Positions 46,010-54,357 of a stretch of DNA of 64,000 nucleotides are shown piece by piece. A program made the position numbers and the translations under genes. The stretch's first letter is position 1; every line of letters starts with the position of its first letter. The notes under the pieces were generated by a model that was given only the letters and a program-made list of their open reading frames with translations, was not told the origin of the DNA and made no database searches. The DNA is from Dielma fastidiosa (lineage in GTDB: Bacteria > Bacillota_I > Bacilli_A > Erysipelotrichales > Erysipelotrichaceae), in the NCBI RefSeq assembly GCF_000313565.1, contig NZ_HE578923.1:371445-435444 (forward strand), given 5' to 3'.

Positions 46010-47368
46010 ATGCGTGAAACAGTGGAAGCTTTAAGGAATGGATTTAAAAAAGGCAAAATGCAGTCAGTAGAAGCGAGACAGAAAAATTTATTAAAATTAA
46101 AACATGCTTTGTTAAGCTATGAGCATGAATTATATAATGCTTTATATGAGGATTTAGGTAAATCTGAATTTGAAAGCTTTGAAACTGAGTTTGGTATTTT
46201 AATGATGGAAATTAATGAGGCGGTGAAGCATTGCAAAGCGTGGAGCCGCTGTAAACGGGTAGGTACGCCGTTAATGCTTATGCCATCAAGCAGCATGATT
46301 CAGCCGGAGCCTTTGGGTGTTGTTTTAGTAATGTCACCATGGAATTATCCGCTTCAGCTCTCTATTGCGCCGTTAGTTGCATCGATGAGTGCCGGCAACT
46401 GTACGCTGATTAAGCCAAGCAGTTACTCGCCTTCAGTATCGGCAGTGCTGAAAAAAATGATTAATGAAAACTTTGATTTTGAGATTGTCAGAGTCATCGA
46501 AGGCGGCCGCGAGGTGAATGAGGCAGTCCTGAAGGAACGCTTTGACCATATCTTTTTTACTGGCAGTGTTCATGTGGGAAAAGTTGTTATGCGCGCGGCA
46601 GCGGAAACATTAACGCCGCTGACCCTTGAATTGGGCGGGAAGAGTCCGTGTATCGTAGCGGCTGATGCCGATTTGAAAATGGCTGCCAAGCGCATCATCT
46701 GGGGTAAGGCAATGAACTGCGGACAGACATGTGTGGCGCCGGATACCTTGTTTGTTCATGAATCAGTGAAGGATCAATTGATTGAAGCAATGAAACAAAG
46801 CATTCACGAATTCTATCCGCAGGGCTGTCTAGCTTCACCTATCTATGGCAAAATTGTTAATCAGAAGCATTTTGACCGTTTGTGCGGTTATTTAAAAGAA
46901 GGACGTATTCTAACCGGCGGTCATATAGACCGTGAGGCACATAAGATTGAACTGACCTTAATCGATGGCTTAAGTGAAAATGATGAGCTTTTAAAAGAGG
47001 AAATCTTTGGCCCGATACTGCCTGTTCTGACGTATCAGGATATTGAGGAAGTATTCGATTATGTAAGAGCGCATGAAAAACCGCTGGCAGCATATCTGTT
47101 TACTAATGACCGTGATCTTCAAAAGCATTTCCGCAAAGATCTGAGCTTTGGCGGCGGCTGTATCAATACGACCTTATTGCACCTTTCCAACTCGAAGCTG
47201 GGCTTTGGCGGGGTAGGCAGCAGCGGCATGGGACAATATCATGGTTATCGCGGCTTCTGTGAGCTCTCTCATTTTAAGAGTATCCTGAAAAAAAGCCGGT
47301 TAGAAGCACCGGTACAATATCCGCCTTACGGCAATAAGCTTAAACTGATGAAATTCTTTATGAAATAG
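46010..47368 (+). CDS. aldehyde dehydrogenase (class 3-like)
   Basis: 452 aa NAD(P)-dependent aldehyde dehydrogenase of the membrane-associated/short class. It has WNYPLQLSIAPLVASMSAGN, the general-base glutamate in LELGGKSP and the catalytic cysteine in NCGQTCVAPD (about 238). The C-terminus is SSGMGQYHGYRGFCELSH. CGGAGGTATTCT precedes ATG 46010; an in-frame upstream ATG at 45947 has no site. Substrate probably a medium- or long-chain aldehyde. Confidence 0.9.
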   Translation: MRETVEALRNGFKKGKMQSVEARQKNLLKLKHALLSYEHELYNALYEDLGKSEFESFETEFGILMMEINEAVKHCKAWSRCKRVGTPLMLMPSSSMIQPEPLGVVLVMSPWNYPLQLSIAPLVASMSAGNCTLIKPSSYSPSVSAVLKKMINENFDFEIVRVIEGGREVNEAVLKERFDHIFFTGSVHVGKVVMRAAAETLTPLTLELGGKSPCIVAADADLKMAAKRIIWGKAMNCGQTCVAPDTLFVHESVKDQLIEAMKQSIHEFYPQGCLASPIYGKIVNQKHFDRLCGYLKEGRILTGGHIDREAHKIELTLIDGLSENDELLKEEIFGPILPVLTYQDIEEVFDYVRAHEKPLAAYLFTNDRDLQKHFRKDLSFGGGCINTTLLHLSNSKLGFGGVGSSGMGQYHGYRGFCELSHFKSILKKSRLEAPVQYPPYGNKLKLMKFFMK

Positions 47369-47458
47369 AAAAGCGTCCTGCGACGCTTAAGCCTTTTATA
47401 TAAAAGGAGAGAGAATTGAATTACTTAATAGTAATGGGGCAGCTTCTATCTCTGCCTT
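47368..47458 (-). ncRNA. small RNA family, member 0
   Basis: Minus strand: -10 TATGAT (47470-47465). Hairpin CTGCC (47452-47456) with GGCAG (47438-47442). CCCC. Hairpin ATTACT (47420-47425) with AGTAAT (47430-47435). Linker TTCTCTCTCCTTTTATATAA. Final hairpin AAGCGTC/GACGCTT (47371-47388), then TTTTC. TTATGTGA (47511-47518) lies at the same distance from the -10 as in members 1 and 2. More divergent than the three members at 49-50 kb. Confidence 0.5.
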
Positions 47459-47536
47459 GCACTTATCATATCAAAAAGTTGTCGGTAACTCACAGTATAA
47501 AATTGGAAAATTATGTGAATTAGAAAAGAGGCATTT

Positions 47537-48514
47537 ATGAATATAAACTACTTGGCATACGATCCCTTTCTGGACAGTATTGAATATCTGCATATGCTTC
47601 AGGAACAGCAGGATTATCAAAAAGTCGCTCAATCAATTAAAAATAAATATGGGGTACATGATGAAGCGGTTGATATGGTTTTTAATCAGCTGCATAAGCT
47701 CAGTGCCCAGATTCAATTGGAGCTGAATGTTGATGAGCATCTGCTGCAGACTTATTTTGATAGTGATATGCCGCTGGCTTCAATGATGGTGCTCAATGCT
47801 GATCAGATTGAGGCGGAGAATGCAGATGCATACCGAGCGCAAATGGATGCCAATCTGAAATTATTCTCACAGGAAAAAGCCGATCGGCTTGAGCTTTTGG
47901 AAATGGCGGCACAGAGTAACGCAGTGCGCTGGCAATGGCTGAAAGTCTATCATGATCCGCTGCCTTATTATCATGAATTAAAAGGATTGCTGAATGAAAC
48001 AGCAGCCCTTATTATTAAACACATGGCAGATATAGAACCCCTGCTTGAACTGTATCAAGCTCACATTAACCCGCAGCGTTTCTATCAGATTGGCATCAAA
48101 TATGAAGAAAATTCAACACTAAATATCAGACCCTCGGTTTTTTCATGCAATCGAATCACCATATTCAATGACAGTGAGCGTAATGTCTATGATGTCCGTG
48201 ATGGGATTGCGATGATTTGGATCAAGCTGAATCAGCAGTGTTTTAATAAGGAAGAAGTTTTATTGGCCGCGAAGGCTATGGCTGATCCTTCTAAATTAGA
48301 AATATTAAGTGTATTAAAACAGGGACGCAGTTATGGACAGAAACTGGCTTGCAGATTAAATCTGACCACGGCTACGGTATCTTATCATATGAGCGCTTTG
48401 ATTAATGCTAACTTAATCACGATGGAAAAAGAAGGAACCCGCATCTATTACAGCATCAATGAGGAATCCGTGCGGGCTTATCTGAATGGTATTGAAGAAC
48501 TGCTTCTAAAATAG
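47537..48514 (+). CDS. ArsR-family regulator with large N-terminal domain
   Basis: 325 aa. The winged helix is C-terminal (about 243-320): LAAKAMADPSKLEILSVLKQG and NLTTATVSYHMSALINANLITME. The N-terminal 240 residues form a helical domain of unknown ligand. The start follows AAAAGAGGCATTT. It converges with the radical SAM gene and overlaps its end by 9 nt. Target unknown; the ALDH gene upstream is one candidate. Confidence 0.78.
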   Translation: MNINYLAYDPFLDSIEYLHMLQEQQDYQKVAQSIKNKYGVHDEAVDMVFNQLHKLSAQIQLELNVDEHLLQTYFDSDMPLASMMVLNADQIEAENADAYRAQMDANLKLFSQEKADRLELLEMAAQSNAVRWQWLKVYHDPLPYYHELKGLLNETAALIIKHMADIEPLLELYQAHINPQRFYQIGIKYEENSTLNIRPSVFSCNRITIFNDSERNVYDVRDGIAMIWIKLNQQCFNKEEVLLAAKAMADPSKLEILSVLKQGRSYGQKLACRLNLTTATVSYHMSALINANLITMEKEGTRIYYSINEESVRAYLNGIEELLLK

Positions 48515-49360
48515 TGAAAGCTGTTCATTCATGATCAAAAACTGCTGATAATCGGTATTGATATCTTTCATCCGCGGACGCAGCCATGAATATAACTGCT
48601 TTTTATACTCCTTATCAAGAGAACCTTTGGCGTAGAGCTGCATAAAGGTTCTTTTTAAATGCGGATATTGGCGTTCGATAAATGCCATAAACGCTTTTCT
48701 TGTTTCGCCTCTAAGATACATCGTACCGCAGGTAAAATAGTCAGCCTCATGAGCTAGCTGTAAGAGCGCTTCAAGATTTTCACGGCTGTCTGTCAGCATT
48801 GGAATGATCGGTATTGTGTGCAGTCCGGTTTTAACTTTTGAATCCCTGAAGGCACGCAGGGCCATGATTCGTCCCTGGATAGGTGACGCGTTAGGTTCCA
48901 TGATTTTGCGCAGCTCTTCATCAACGGTGTTGATAGAAAAAGCAACAATGACCGGTACTTTTTCAGCAAGCTCATCAAGCAGTGCCTTGTCTCGTAAAAT
49001 CAAGGCTGATTTAGTGGAAATGACACAGGGTGTAGCAGTTTCAATTAAAAGCTTCAATATTTCCGGCATCAGCTTCATTTCTGCCTCGATTGGCTGATAA
49101 GCATCACAGACGGTACCGATACCAATGATTTTATGCTTCCAGCTAGGGGCGGTTAGCTGAGAACGCAGCGCTTCAACAATATTGCTTTTCACATGCACAT
49201 GATCAAAAAAATGTCCGTCATCCTCTAAATAGCGGTGTGTGTACATGGCATAACAATACTGGCAGTGATGCGCACAGCCTCGATATGGATTCAATTCATA
49301 ATCATAGGGAAATCTACCCTTCGATTTAGTTAATGCATTGCGGCAGTGTATTTCATTCAT
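48506..49360 (-). CDS. SPL-related radical SAM protein
   Basis: 284 aa. The radical SAM cluster motif is CAHHCQYC (about C31, C35, C38) after YELNPYRGC, typical of the spore-photoproduct-lyase-related family of unknown substrate. GIGTVCDAYQPIE and STKSALILRD follow. The ATG at 49360 has AGGAGATTGCTT upstream; a TTG at 49366 overlaps this site. Monocistronic. Confidence 0.85.
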   Translation of the reverse strand: MNEIHCRNALTKSKGRFPYDYELNPYRGCAHHCQYCYAMYTHRYLEDDGHFFDHVHVKSNIVEALRSQLTAPSWKHKIIGIGTVCDAYQPIEAEMKLMPEILKLLIETATPCVISTKSALILRDKALLDELAEKVPVIVAFSINTVDEELRKIMEPNASPIQGRIMALRAFRDSKVKTGLHTIPIIPMLTDSRENLEALLQLAHEADYFTCGTMYLRGETRKAFMAFIERQYPHLKRTFMQLYAKGSLDKEYKKQLYSWLRPRMKDINTDYQQFLIMNEQLSLF

Positions 49361-49391
49361 AAGCAATCTCCTGATACCTTTAGTATAACAG

Positions 49392-49510
49392 AAAAAAGCA
49401 TCGCAGGGGAACGATGCTTTTTCAAATACTATTTATAAAAGGGATAGAATATGATTGAACATTATGGATAGGGATTGTCCATGTTCATCAGCAAGCTATT
49501 ATCCTTGCCT
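49392..49510 (-). ncRNA. small RNA family, member 1 (LhrC-like architecture)
   Basis: Minus strand: -10 TATACT (49522-49517), then hairpin CTTGC (49504-49508)/GCAAG (49491-49495). Hairpin GAACAT/ATGTTC with TGAT/ATCA extension (49452-49490) and a loop with ATCCC. Single-stranded TTCTATCCCTTTTATAAAT. Terminator GCATCG (49398-49403)/CGATGC (49412-49417) with loop TTCCCCTG and six T. Three C-rich exposed motifs could pair with AAGGGGA-type ribosome binding sites. Confidence 0.65.
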
Positions 49511-49550
49511 GAATATAGTATAGCCGAATTGTGTCAAAAGAAAACGTATG

Positions 49551-49570
49551 TATTTCGTGAAATTATGTGA
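49551..49570 (-). promoter_or_regulatory. activator box of small RNA member 1
   Basis: Plus strand TTTCGTGA (49553-49560) and TTATGTGA (49563-49570), 10 bp apart, starting 31 bases from the -10 edge (49522). Same placement at members 2 and 3. The phased direct repeat suggests an OmpR/PhoB-type response regulator. Confidence 0.55.
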
Positions 49571-49574
49571 TGAT

Positions 49575-49690
49575 GAATATAATGGGAAAAGCCTTGTGGG
49601 ATAGGCTTTTCCTCCAATAAAGAAACATGAAAGGGATAGAAATATGAATGAAACAGCAGTACAGCGAGGAATTACTGACTGCCTATTACC
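49575..49690 (-). ncRNA. degenerate small RNA family copy
   Basis: Keeps the linker TTCTATCCCTTTCATG (complement of 49630-49641), the distal hairpin GGAAAAGCCT/AGGCTTTTCC (49584-49612) with a TATCCCAC loop, a CAGTA/TACTG hairpin (49657-49677), and a CATACT -10-like box (49696-49691). It lacks the TTATGTGA box and a terminal T run, so it may be decayed. Confidence 0.35.
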
Positions 49691-49728
49691 AGTATGAACA
49701 ATAAAATTTGTTTTATACTATAAATATA

Positions 49729-49838
49729 CAAAAAACAACGGTTCATCACGCCGTTGTTCTTTGTTAAAATGAAAGGGATTAGAAAATGTTTTGAACATTC
49801 ATATTTGGGGTTGACTGTTCAAGCAGGTATTTCCTGCT
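49729..49838 (-). ncRNA. small RNA family, member 3
   Basis: Minus strand: -10 TATACT (49850-49845). Hairpin CCTGCT (49833-49838)/AGCAGG (49822-49827). Hairpin TTGAACA (49791-49797)/TGTTCAA (49816-49822) with a CAACCCC loop. Linker TTCTAATCCCTTTCATTTT. Terminator AACAACGG/CCGTTGTT (49734-49758), then six T. Repeats TTATGG at 49881 and 49891 stand at the family's activator position. The stems differ in sequence from members 1 and 2 but keep pairing. Confidence 0.6.
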
Positions 49839-49919
49839 ACTATTAGTATAAAAGATTTATTTCGTTGCAATATGCCAGAATTATGGTTTATTATGGGAAT
49901 TAGATAAAGGAGAGTAATC

Positions 49920-50360
49920 ATGGAATGGAAAATACCAAAAGCTGCTAAAGTATATGAAGCCTATTCAGCAATTGCTGATGAGCGGATCACAATGCATGAG
50001 AATTGGGCCGAAGCTGTCTCTAGTGATGGTTCAAAAAAGTATGAGATTGTATGGGATCAAAACACCTATGCCAGTTCAGACAATGCCTCTTACTGGCAGA
50101 AAACGCTGGGATATCCTCTGCTTGCGGTTTTGATGCTGCAGGGAAGACTCACTTATGATCCAGCGATTGCTGAACAATTCAAGGGTATCCCCTGGAAAAA
50201 GATTAATAAGGAATATAAGAATGATTATGATCTGGCAGCCGCTTCAGTTTTGCAAACGATGCAAGATCCGCAGCGTCTTCAAGAAAGCGCAGAACAGATT
50301 ATCAAGCAGTGTGAGCAGTTAGATTTAAACTATAAAAGAAAGCTGAATAAAGCAAAGTGA
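49920..50360 (+). CDS. conserved hypothetical protein
   Basis: 146 aa, soluble, rich in aromatic and charged residues (EWKIPKAAKVYEAYSAIAD, YWQKTLGYPLLAVLMLQGRL). No catalytic motif recognised. AAAGGAGAGTAATC gives a strong start. It lies between two small RNA genes that run antisense to its transcript direction: member 3's activator box is in its 5' region and member 2's terminator overlaps its stop. Confidence 0.65.
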   Translation: MEWKIPKAAKVYEAYSAIADERITMHENWAEAVSSDGSKKYEIVWDQNTYASSDNASYWQKTLGYPLLAVLMLQGRLTYDPAIAEQFKGIPWKKINKEYKNDYDLAAASVLQTMQDPQRLQESAEQIIKQCEQLDLNYKRKLNKAK

Positions 50361-50480
50361 GCGTCAGGGGAAACGCTCACTTTGTTGTTTTAGGATTATT
50401 TATAAGGGGATAGAATTTGAATTTCAATTAGGGATGATTGAAATTCATGCAAGATTTAAATTATATTGTACCTCTTGCAT
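50346..50480 (-). ncRNA. small RNA family, member 2
   Basis: Minus strand: -10 TATACT (50492-50487). Hairpin CTTGCAT (50474-50480)/ATGCAAG (50447-50453). Perfect 10-bp hairpin GAATTTCAAT/ATTGAAATTC (50419-50446) with loop CATCCCTA. Linker TTCTATCCCCTTATAA. Terminator hairpin GTGAGCG/CGCTCAC with loop TTTCCCCTGA (50352-50385). ATATGTGA (50523-50530) and TTATGTGA (50533-50540) form the activator box at the same 31-base distance as member 1. Confidence 0.65.
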
Positions 50481-50633
50481 GATTAAAGTATAGGATAAAG
50501 ATACCGCAGCACTATCATAAAAATATGTGAAGTTATGTGAGCTCTAAAAAATAAAATTCATTTACCTATGATTGTTACATAAATAGTGTTACAATCAATG
50601 ATATAGTAAGTTCACAAAGGAAAGGTGAACACT

Positions 50634-50978
50634 ATGACAGAAAATAAATTAGCAAAAAAATTATTAAACGCAGTTTGGGAGGAAGACCTAAACGCAGCTG
50701 AACTGGCCATTTATGAGGGAGCCGATCCAAGCTGGATCTTTAACGGCTATCCGCTGTTGATTCATGCTGTATTTACAAGAAATGAGGCAATGGTTACGCT
50801 GCTGATCGATCATGGCGCAAATCAATGTGCAGAGGCGCTGGGCTTTGCACTGGAACAGGGCATCGGCTGTGTTGTCGGCGCACTTGCATATCGCGGTATC
50901 ATTCCTAAAACATATGAGACACCGGAAGCATTTGGACCGCTGCCGCATCGATATGCGCCATTAGATCTTTTTTGCTGA
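50634..50978 (+). CDS. ankyrin-repeat protein
   Basis: 114 aa with about two ankyrin repeats: LNAAELAIYEGADPSWIFNGYPLLIHAVF and NEAMVTLLIDHGANQ. Likely a protein-protein interaction module. The ATG at 50634 follows AAAGGTGAACACT; a GTG at 50625 is inside this site. It is 17 nt upstream of the WYL regulator, likely cotranscribed. Confidence 0.7.
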   Translation: MTENKLAKKLLNAVWEEDLNAAELAIYEGADPSWIFNGYPLLIHAVFTRNEAMVTLLIDHGANQCAEALGFALEQGIGCVVGALAYRGIIPKTYETPEAFGPLPHRYAPLDLFC

Positions 50979-50995
50979 AGAAAGGAAGCATTTCT

Positions 50996-51943
50996 ATGAA
51001 TCGTACCGCTTTATGTATCCGTATGCTGACGTATCTTAACTCACGGGGACTGCTCTCTAAAGCTGAACTGGCAGAATTGCTGGAAACCAATGTCCGCAAT
51101 ATTTCGGAGTTTAAGCATGAGCTTGAAATTGCCGGCTATACGATAGAAAGTATACCAGGTAGATATGGCGGTTATCAGCTGATGCAGGAATCAGTGCTGC
51201 CCTTGCTGCCGCTTAGTGATGAAGAAAAGGACGCGATCAGTGAGAGTGTCAGCTATTTAAGCTCGCACAGCGATTTTCTGCCGCTTGATGATTATCTGCA
51301 TGCGGTGGATAAAATCAGAGGCGCGGCACATTCCACTGTCAATACATCATCAATTCTCTTTAAAAGCAATACCGCAGCCTTATCTTCTCAGATGCGGGAA
51401 ATGATTACGCTGAGTGAAACATGCCGTGATACGCTGCACACAATGGCGGTTGTATATAAATCAATGCGCAGTGATAATTATAAAAAAATACGGCTTCAGC
51501 CGTATGAGTTATTGAATATTAAGGGTTCGTATTATGTATTAGGTTATAATGCTGATATTCATGAATTCAGAGTCTATAAATTCTCAGAAGCCCGTATGCA
51601 GTCATGTACGATGTTAGAGGAACGATTTACCAGGGATCTTGATTTTGATATTAAGGAGCATATCGGTCAGACAGGATTGATGAAGGATGATCTGCATGAA
51701 ATTGACTGTGTGATCAGCGGTGATCTGGCATTGCTGATATATGAAAGTGAAGTTGGCATTAATTCACAGAAGGAATGGCTTGATGAAAAGGTACTGCATT
51801 TAAAAACCATTATTGAAGGGAAGATGGAGGCTGTCCGTTTTCTGCTCTCATTAGGTGCCGCCTGTCAGGTGCTGGAACCAGTTGAATTAAAGAAAGAGAT
51901 TAATGATCAGCTTGTCACGATGTGCGAACACTATCAGTTATAA
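50996..51943 (+). CDS. HTH-WYL domain transcriptional regulator
   Basis: 315 aa. Winged helix at the N-terminus (residues 1-60; LSKAELAELLETNVRNISEFKHEL), GRYGGYQL, a WYL ligand-binding domain around 150-230 (RLQPYELLNIKGSYYVLGYN), and a C-terminal extension. WYL proteins respond to small ligands or nucleic-acid signals. AAAGGAAGCATTTCT precedes the start. Its target may include the ankyrin gene. Confidence 0.82.
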   Translation: MNRTALCIRMLTYLNSRGLLSKAELAELLETNVRNISEFKHELEIAGYTIESIPGRYGGYQLMQESVLPLLPLSDEEKDAISESVSYLSSHSDFLPLDDYLHAVDKIRGAAHSTVNTSSILFKSNTAALSSQMREMITLSETCRDTLHTMAVVYKSMRSDNYKKIRLQPYELLNIKGSYYVLGYNADIHEFRVYKFSEARMQSCTMLEERFTRDLDFDIKEHIGQTGLMKDDLHEIDCVISGDLALLIYESEVGINSQKEWLDEKVLHLKTIIEGKMEAVRFLLSLGAACQVLEPVELKKEINDQLVTMCEHYQL

Positions 51944-51955
51944 TTGAAAATAAAT

Positions 51956-52001
51956 AAAGCTGTGATCTATTGAAAATTTTCTTTACTGATCACAGCTTTT
52001 T
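51956..52001 (+). terminator. terminator of the WYL gene
   Basis: AAAGCTGTGATC (51956-51967) pairs with GATCACAGCTTT (51988-51999), followed by T. Confidence 0.75.
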
Positions 52002-52079
52002 AGTAAACTTTTTAATTGATTCAGGCATGTTAATTATGAGATCATTAATAAGAGAACCAAGTGAGCAGCTCATAAACAT
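51989..52079 (-). pseudogene. possible C-terminal relic of the duplicated small membrane protein
   Basis: The minus strand reads ...GSLINDLIINMPESIKKFTKKL then stop. The ESIKKF and preceding SL-I pattern match the end of the protein at 23073-23555 (EPSLFDIIYESIKKFYTN). It could be a third, truncated copy of that family. Short, so uncertain. Confidence 0.3.
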
Positions 52080-52084
52080 AAATT

Positions 52085-52658
52085 AAAGTCGCCAGTTATC
52101 GTATCAATTTCCAATAACTGGCGACTTATGAATGAGTTGGTTCCATCAATATCTCCTTACATCTCCTTTACTAGTATTCTTTCTTTTACTTTTGGGTTGA
52201 CTTAATCGAAAGGATTACTAATATTACTAACCTTGAACAACTTACTTTTTTTACTATTTACTGACTATTCTTTTGTAGTCTATCTGCTTAAGAGCAATTC
52301 CTTAAAGTATTTTTATTCTCAGTTAATCTTTTGCAACTATACCATTTGCAAATCTGGTTCCGTCTTTTACTTCTTATTCACGTTTGCTTACCTTTAAAAA
52401 TAAAATTCGGATAATTCAATTATCATAAATCGTAATCATGTTTCAAAAGCTTTTTCATCTTTTATACTTCACCAATACAATTTATTTTCACGACTTGTTA
52501 ATTTTTTTGATTTTATCCTAAAGATATCATACTTTCTGTATCTTTCAATAAAATCTTAAGTTCATACGATCTGTCGATCAATTATCAGCGTGAATTTATA
52601 ATTGATTAATCAGACCGTGGATTGAGTTGTCCATTGGTCTCACCCTTCCTCTTTTGTC
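52085..52658 (-). ncRNA. candidate large structured RNA (~570 nt)
   Basis: Minus-strand promoter-like TGTTATAAT (extended -10, 52673-52665) and a perfect 13-bp terminal hairpin AGTCGCCAGTTAT/ATAACTGGCGACT (52087-52126) bound a 570-nt stretch without a long ORF. Between them are paired segments: AGACC/GGTCT (52612-52640), ATCAATTAT/ATAATTGAT (52577-52606), a compound hairpin GATTTTAT..AAAGATA/TATCTTT..ATAAAATC (52509-52555), GATAAT/ATTATC (52410-52424), TTTGCAA/TTGCAAA (52330-52352), GACTA/TAGTC (52263-52280). Size is in the range of ROOL, GOLLD or OLE RNAs; class not assigned. Confidence 0.45.
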
Positions 52659-52716
52659 ACCTTTATTATAACAATTACTAAATGAATGAATAGTCTTTTT
52701 TTAATTTTTTCTATGC

Positions 52717-52760
52717 TATAATTAATATGTTGAGAGCGCTTACAGAATGGCGCTTTTTTT
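52717..52760 (+). promoter_or_regulatory. -10 box, cre-like site and short terminator
   Basis: TATAAT (52717-52722) is followed at once by AGCGC/GCGCT (52735-52754) with seven T. TGAGAGCGCTTACA (52731-52744) matches the cre consensus except one base. This could be the end of an early-terminated transcript upstream of the DUF2779 gene, whose own promoter TTCACT-17-TATAAT is at 52840-52868. Confidence 0.35.
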
Positions 52761-52890
52761 GCTGATTTAAAGTTTGAATAGGACAATACTAATTGAAGCC
52801 TTGAAGCAGCTGGTTATATTTTCTGATTTTCAGATAAACTTCACTTTTATATATAACTTTGCTATAATAAACAAGTTAGAGGTGATGGGT

Positions 52891-54357
52891 ATGTTTCATA
52901 TTTCAGATATAAAAAAATACAATCGGTGTGACCGCTATTTTTATTTGAATCAGCTGGCGCCCAAACCGTATTTTCCTTTTGCTACATGTAATGAAAGTAC
53001 CCTGGAATTAGCCAAGCAATTTTTAAACTGTACAGAGTATTATGAAGGGAAAAGCGGCGATGCGGGTGAATTGGTTCTGGCTCAGCTGGATCATTATGAT
53101 ACATTTGTAGCCGCGCGTTTTACTTATCAGGATTTACGGGTTACGATTCCTTTCCTGCGTAAACAGCAGGATGGCTATCAGGTGATTTTCACAAATAATC
53201 AATGTTTTCCTAAGGAAAGTGAAGCTGCCTATCTGGCAATTGCATGCTGGGTATTAAAACAAAACGGCATTCAGGTAAATGATGTGAAAATGATTCATTT
53301 GGCGGCAGATTATGTGCGTGAAGAAACGCTGGATGTCTTTAAGGTGCTGATGCTTGATGATTATTTGTATCATGACAAGAAACAGACGCATAAAACGATA
53401 TTTGAAATTATATCTGAACAAAAGCTTGATGTAGATAATCTGCTTATCGGTATGCGCAGCGCGCTGGCAGAGTATCCTGAGGGTAAGCAGCGCAGTTCAG
53501 TCTGTACCCATCGCGGTAAGTGTGATTATTTCGACCGTTGTTTTAATCAGGAAGAAAAACCCGATTCTGTCTATAATTTAGTTCAGTCAGGGATGAAATA
53601 TGATTTAGTCGATGCCGGCAAAACCGAGCTGGGAATGCTTGACGGTGATGATATAGAGGGCACTCGTCATCAATATGCGCAGATTATGGCTGCCCGCAGT
53701 GAATCCGGTCTTTATTTTGATGTGTTTGCGATGCGCGATTGGGTAAAACGGCGGATTCAGTATCCGATTACCTATCTCGATTTTGAATGGGAAACGTATG
53801 TCTATCCGCCCTATCAGGGAATGAAGCCGTATGATGTGCTGGTTTTCCAATATTCAATGCATGTTGAAAATACACCGGGAGCACCTTTGCTGCATGAACA
53901 ATTTATCGGCACTGGTGATTGCCGTGTTGCCTTTATTGAAGATCTCTTGGCAAAGATACCCGCTGAAGGTTCGGTTATGGTTTATAATGCCGTAGGTGCC
54001 GAAATGCTGCGCTTGAAGCAGTTAGCTGTCCAGTTTCCTCAATACAGTGAACGCTTAAAAGCTATCTGGGAACGCATGGTTGATTTGTCACTGCCATTTT
54101 CAACCGGCAATATCTATGATGTGCGAATGGCGGGTGCATACAGCTTAAAGAAGCTTGTGGAAATCTTTACTGACTATGATTATCATGATCTTTCAATCAG
54201 TCACGGTATGGAGGCGGTTGCTAACTGGCGAAGTCTGCAGGCCGATGAGATCAATGATGAGATTCGTGAACAGCTTTATGAATACTGTGGTATGGATACA
54301 TATTCAATGGTACTGGTTTATCACATGATTCTTGATGTATTAAAAAAATATGAATGA
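52891..54357 (+). CDS. Cas4-like Fe-S nuclease domain fused to DUF2779
   Basis: 488 aa. Cysteines 13, 205, 211 and 217 (C13 near the N-terminus; CTHRGKCDYFDRC later) have the spacing of the [4Fe-4S] site of Cas4/AddB-type PD-(D/E)XK nucleases. The C-terminal half is DUF2779, with acidic motifs YLDFEWE (about 297) and YCGMDTYSM (about 470) that resemble a DEDD exonuclease fold. Likely a DNA or RNA processing enzyme of unknown role; no CRISPR genes are nearby. ATG 52891 with AGAGGTG is preferred over longer starts. Confidence 0.7.
   Translation: MFHISDIKKYNRCDRYFYLNQLAPKPYFPFATCNESTLELAKQFLNCTEYYEGKSGDAGELVLAQLDHYDTFVAARFTYQDLRVTIPFLRKQQDGYQVIFTNNQCFPKESEAAYLAIACWVLKQNGIQVNDVKMIHLAADYVREETLDVFKVLMLDDYLYHDKKQTHKTIFEIISEQKLDVDNLLIGMRSALAEYPEGKQRSSVCTHRGKCDYFDRCFNQEEKPDSVYNLVQSGMKYDLVDAGKTELGMLDGDDIEGTRHQYAQIMAARSESGLYFDVFAMRDWVKRRIQYPITYLDFEWETYVYPPYQGMKPYDVLVFQYSMHVENTPGAPLLHEQFIGTGDCRVAFIEDLLAKIPAEGSVMVYNAVGAEMLRLKQLAVQFPQYSERLKAIWERMVDLSLPFSTGNIYDVRMAGAYSLKKLVEIFTDYDYHDLSISHGMEAVANWRSLQADEINDEIREQLYEYCGMDTYSMVLVYHMILDVLKKYE

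Noticed and set aside
49438-49641. AAAGGGATAGAA followed by ATG as ribosome binding sites for tiny plus-strand ORFs
   Set aside because: The putative peptides have unrelated lengths and sequences and one copy has no ATG. The minus-strand sRNA reading explains the hairpins, T runs and upstream boxes better.
52085-52658. tmRNA or RNase P RNA
   Set aside because: No tag-peptide frame with a CCA-ending acceptor arm, and none of the conserved RNase P core sequences are visible.
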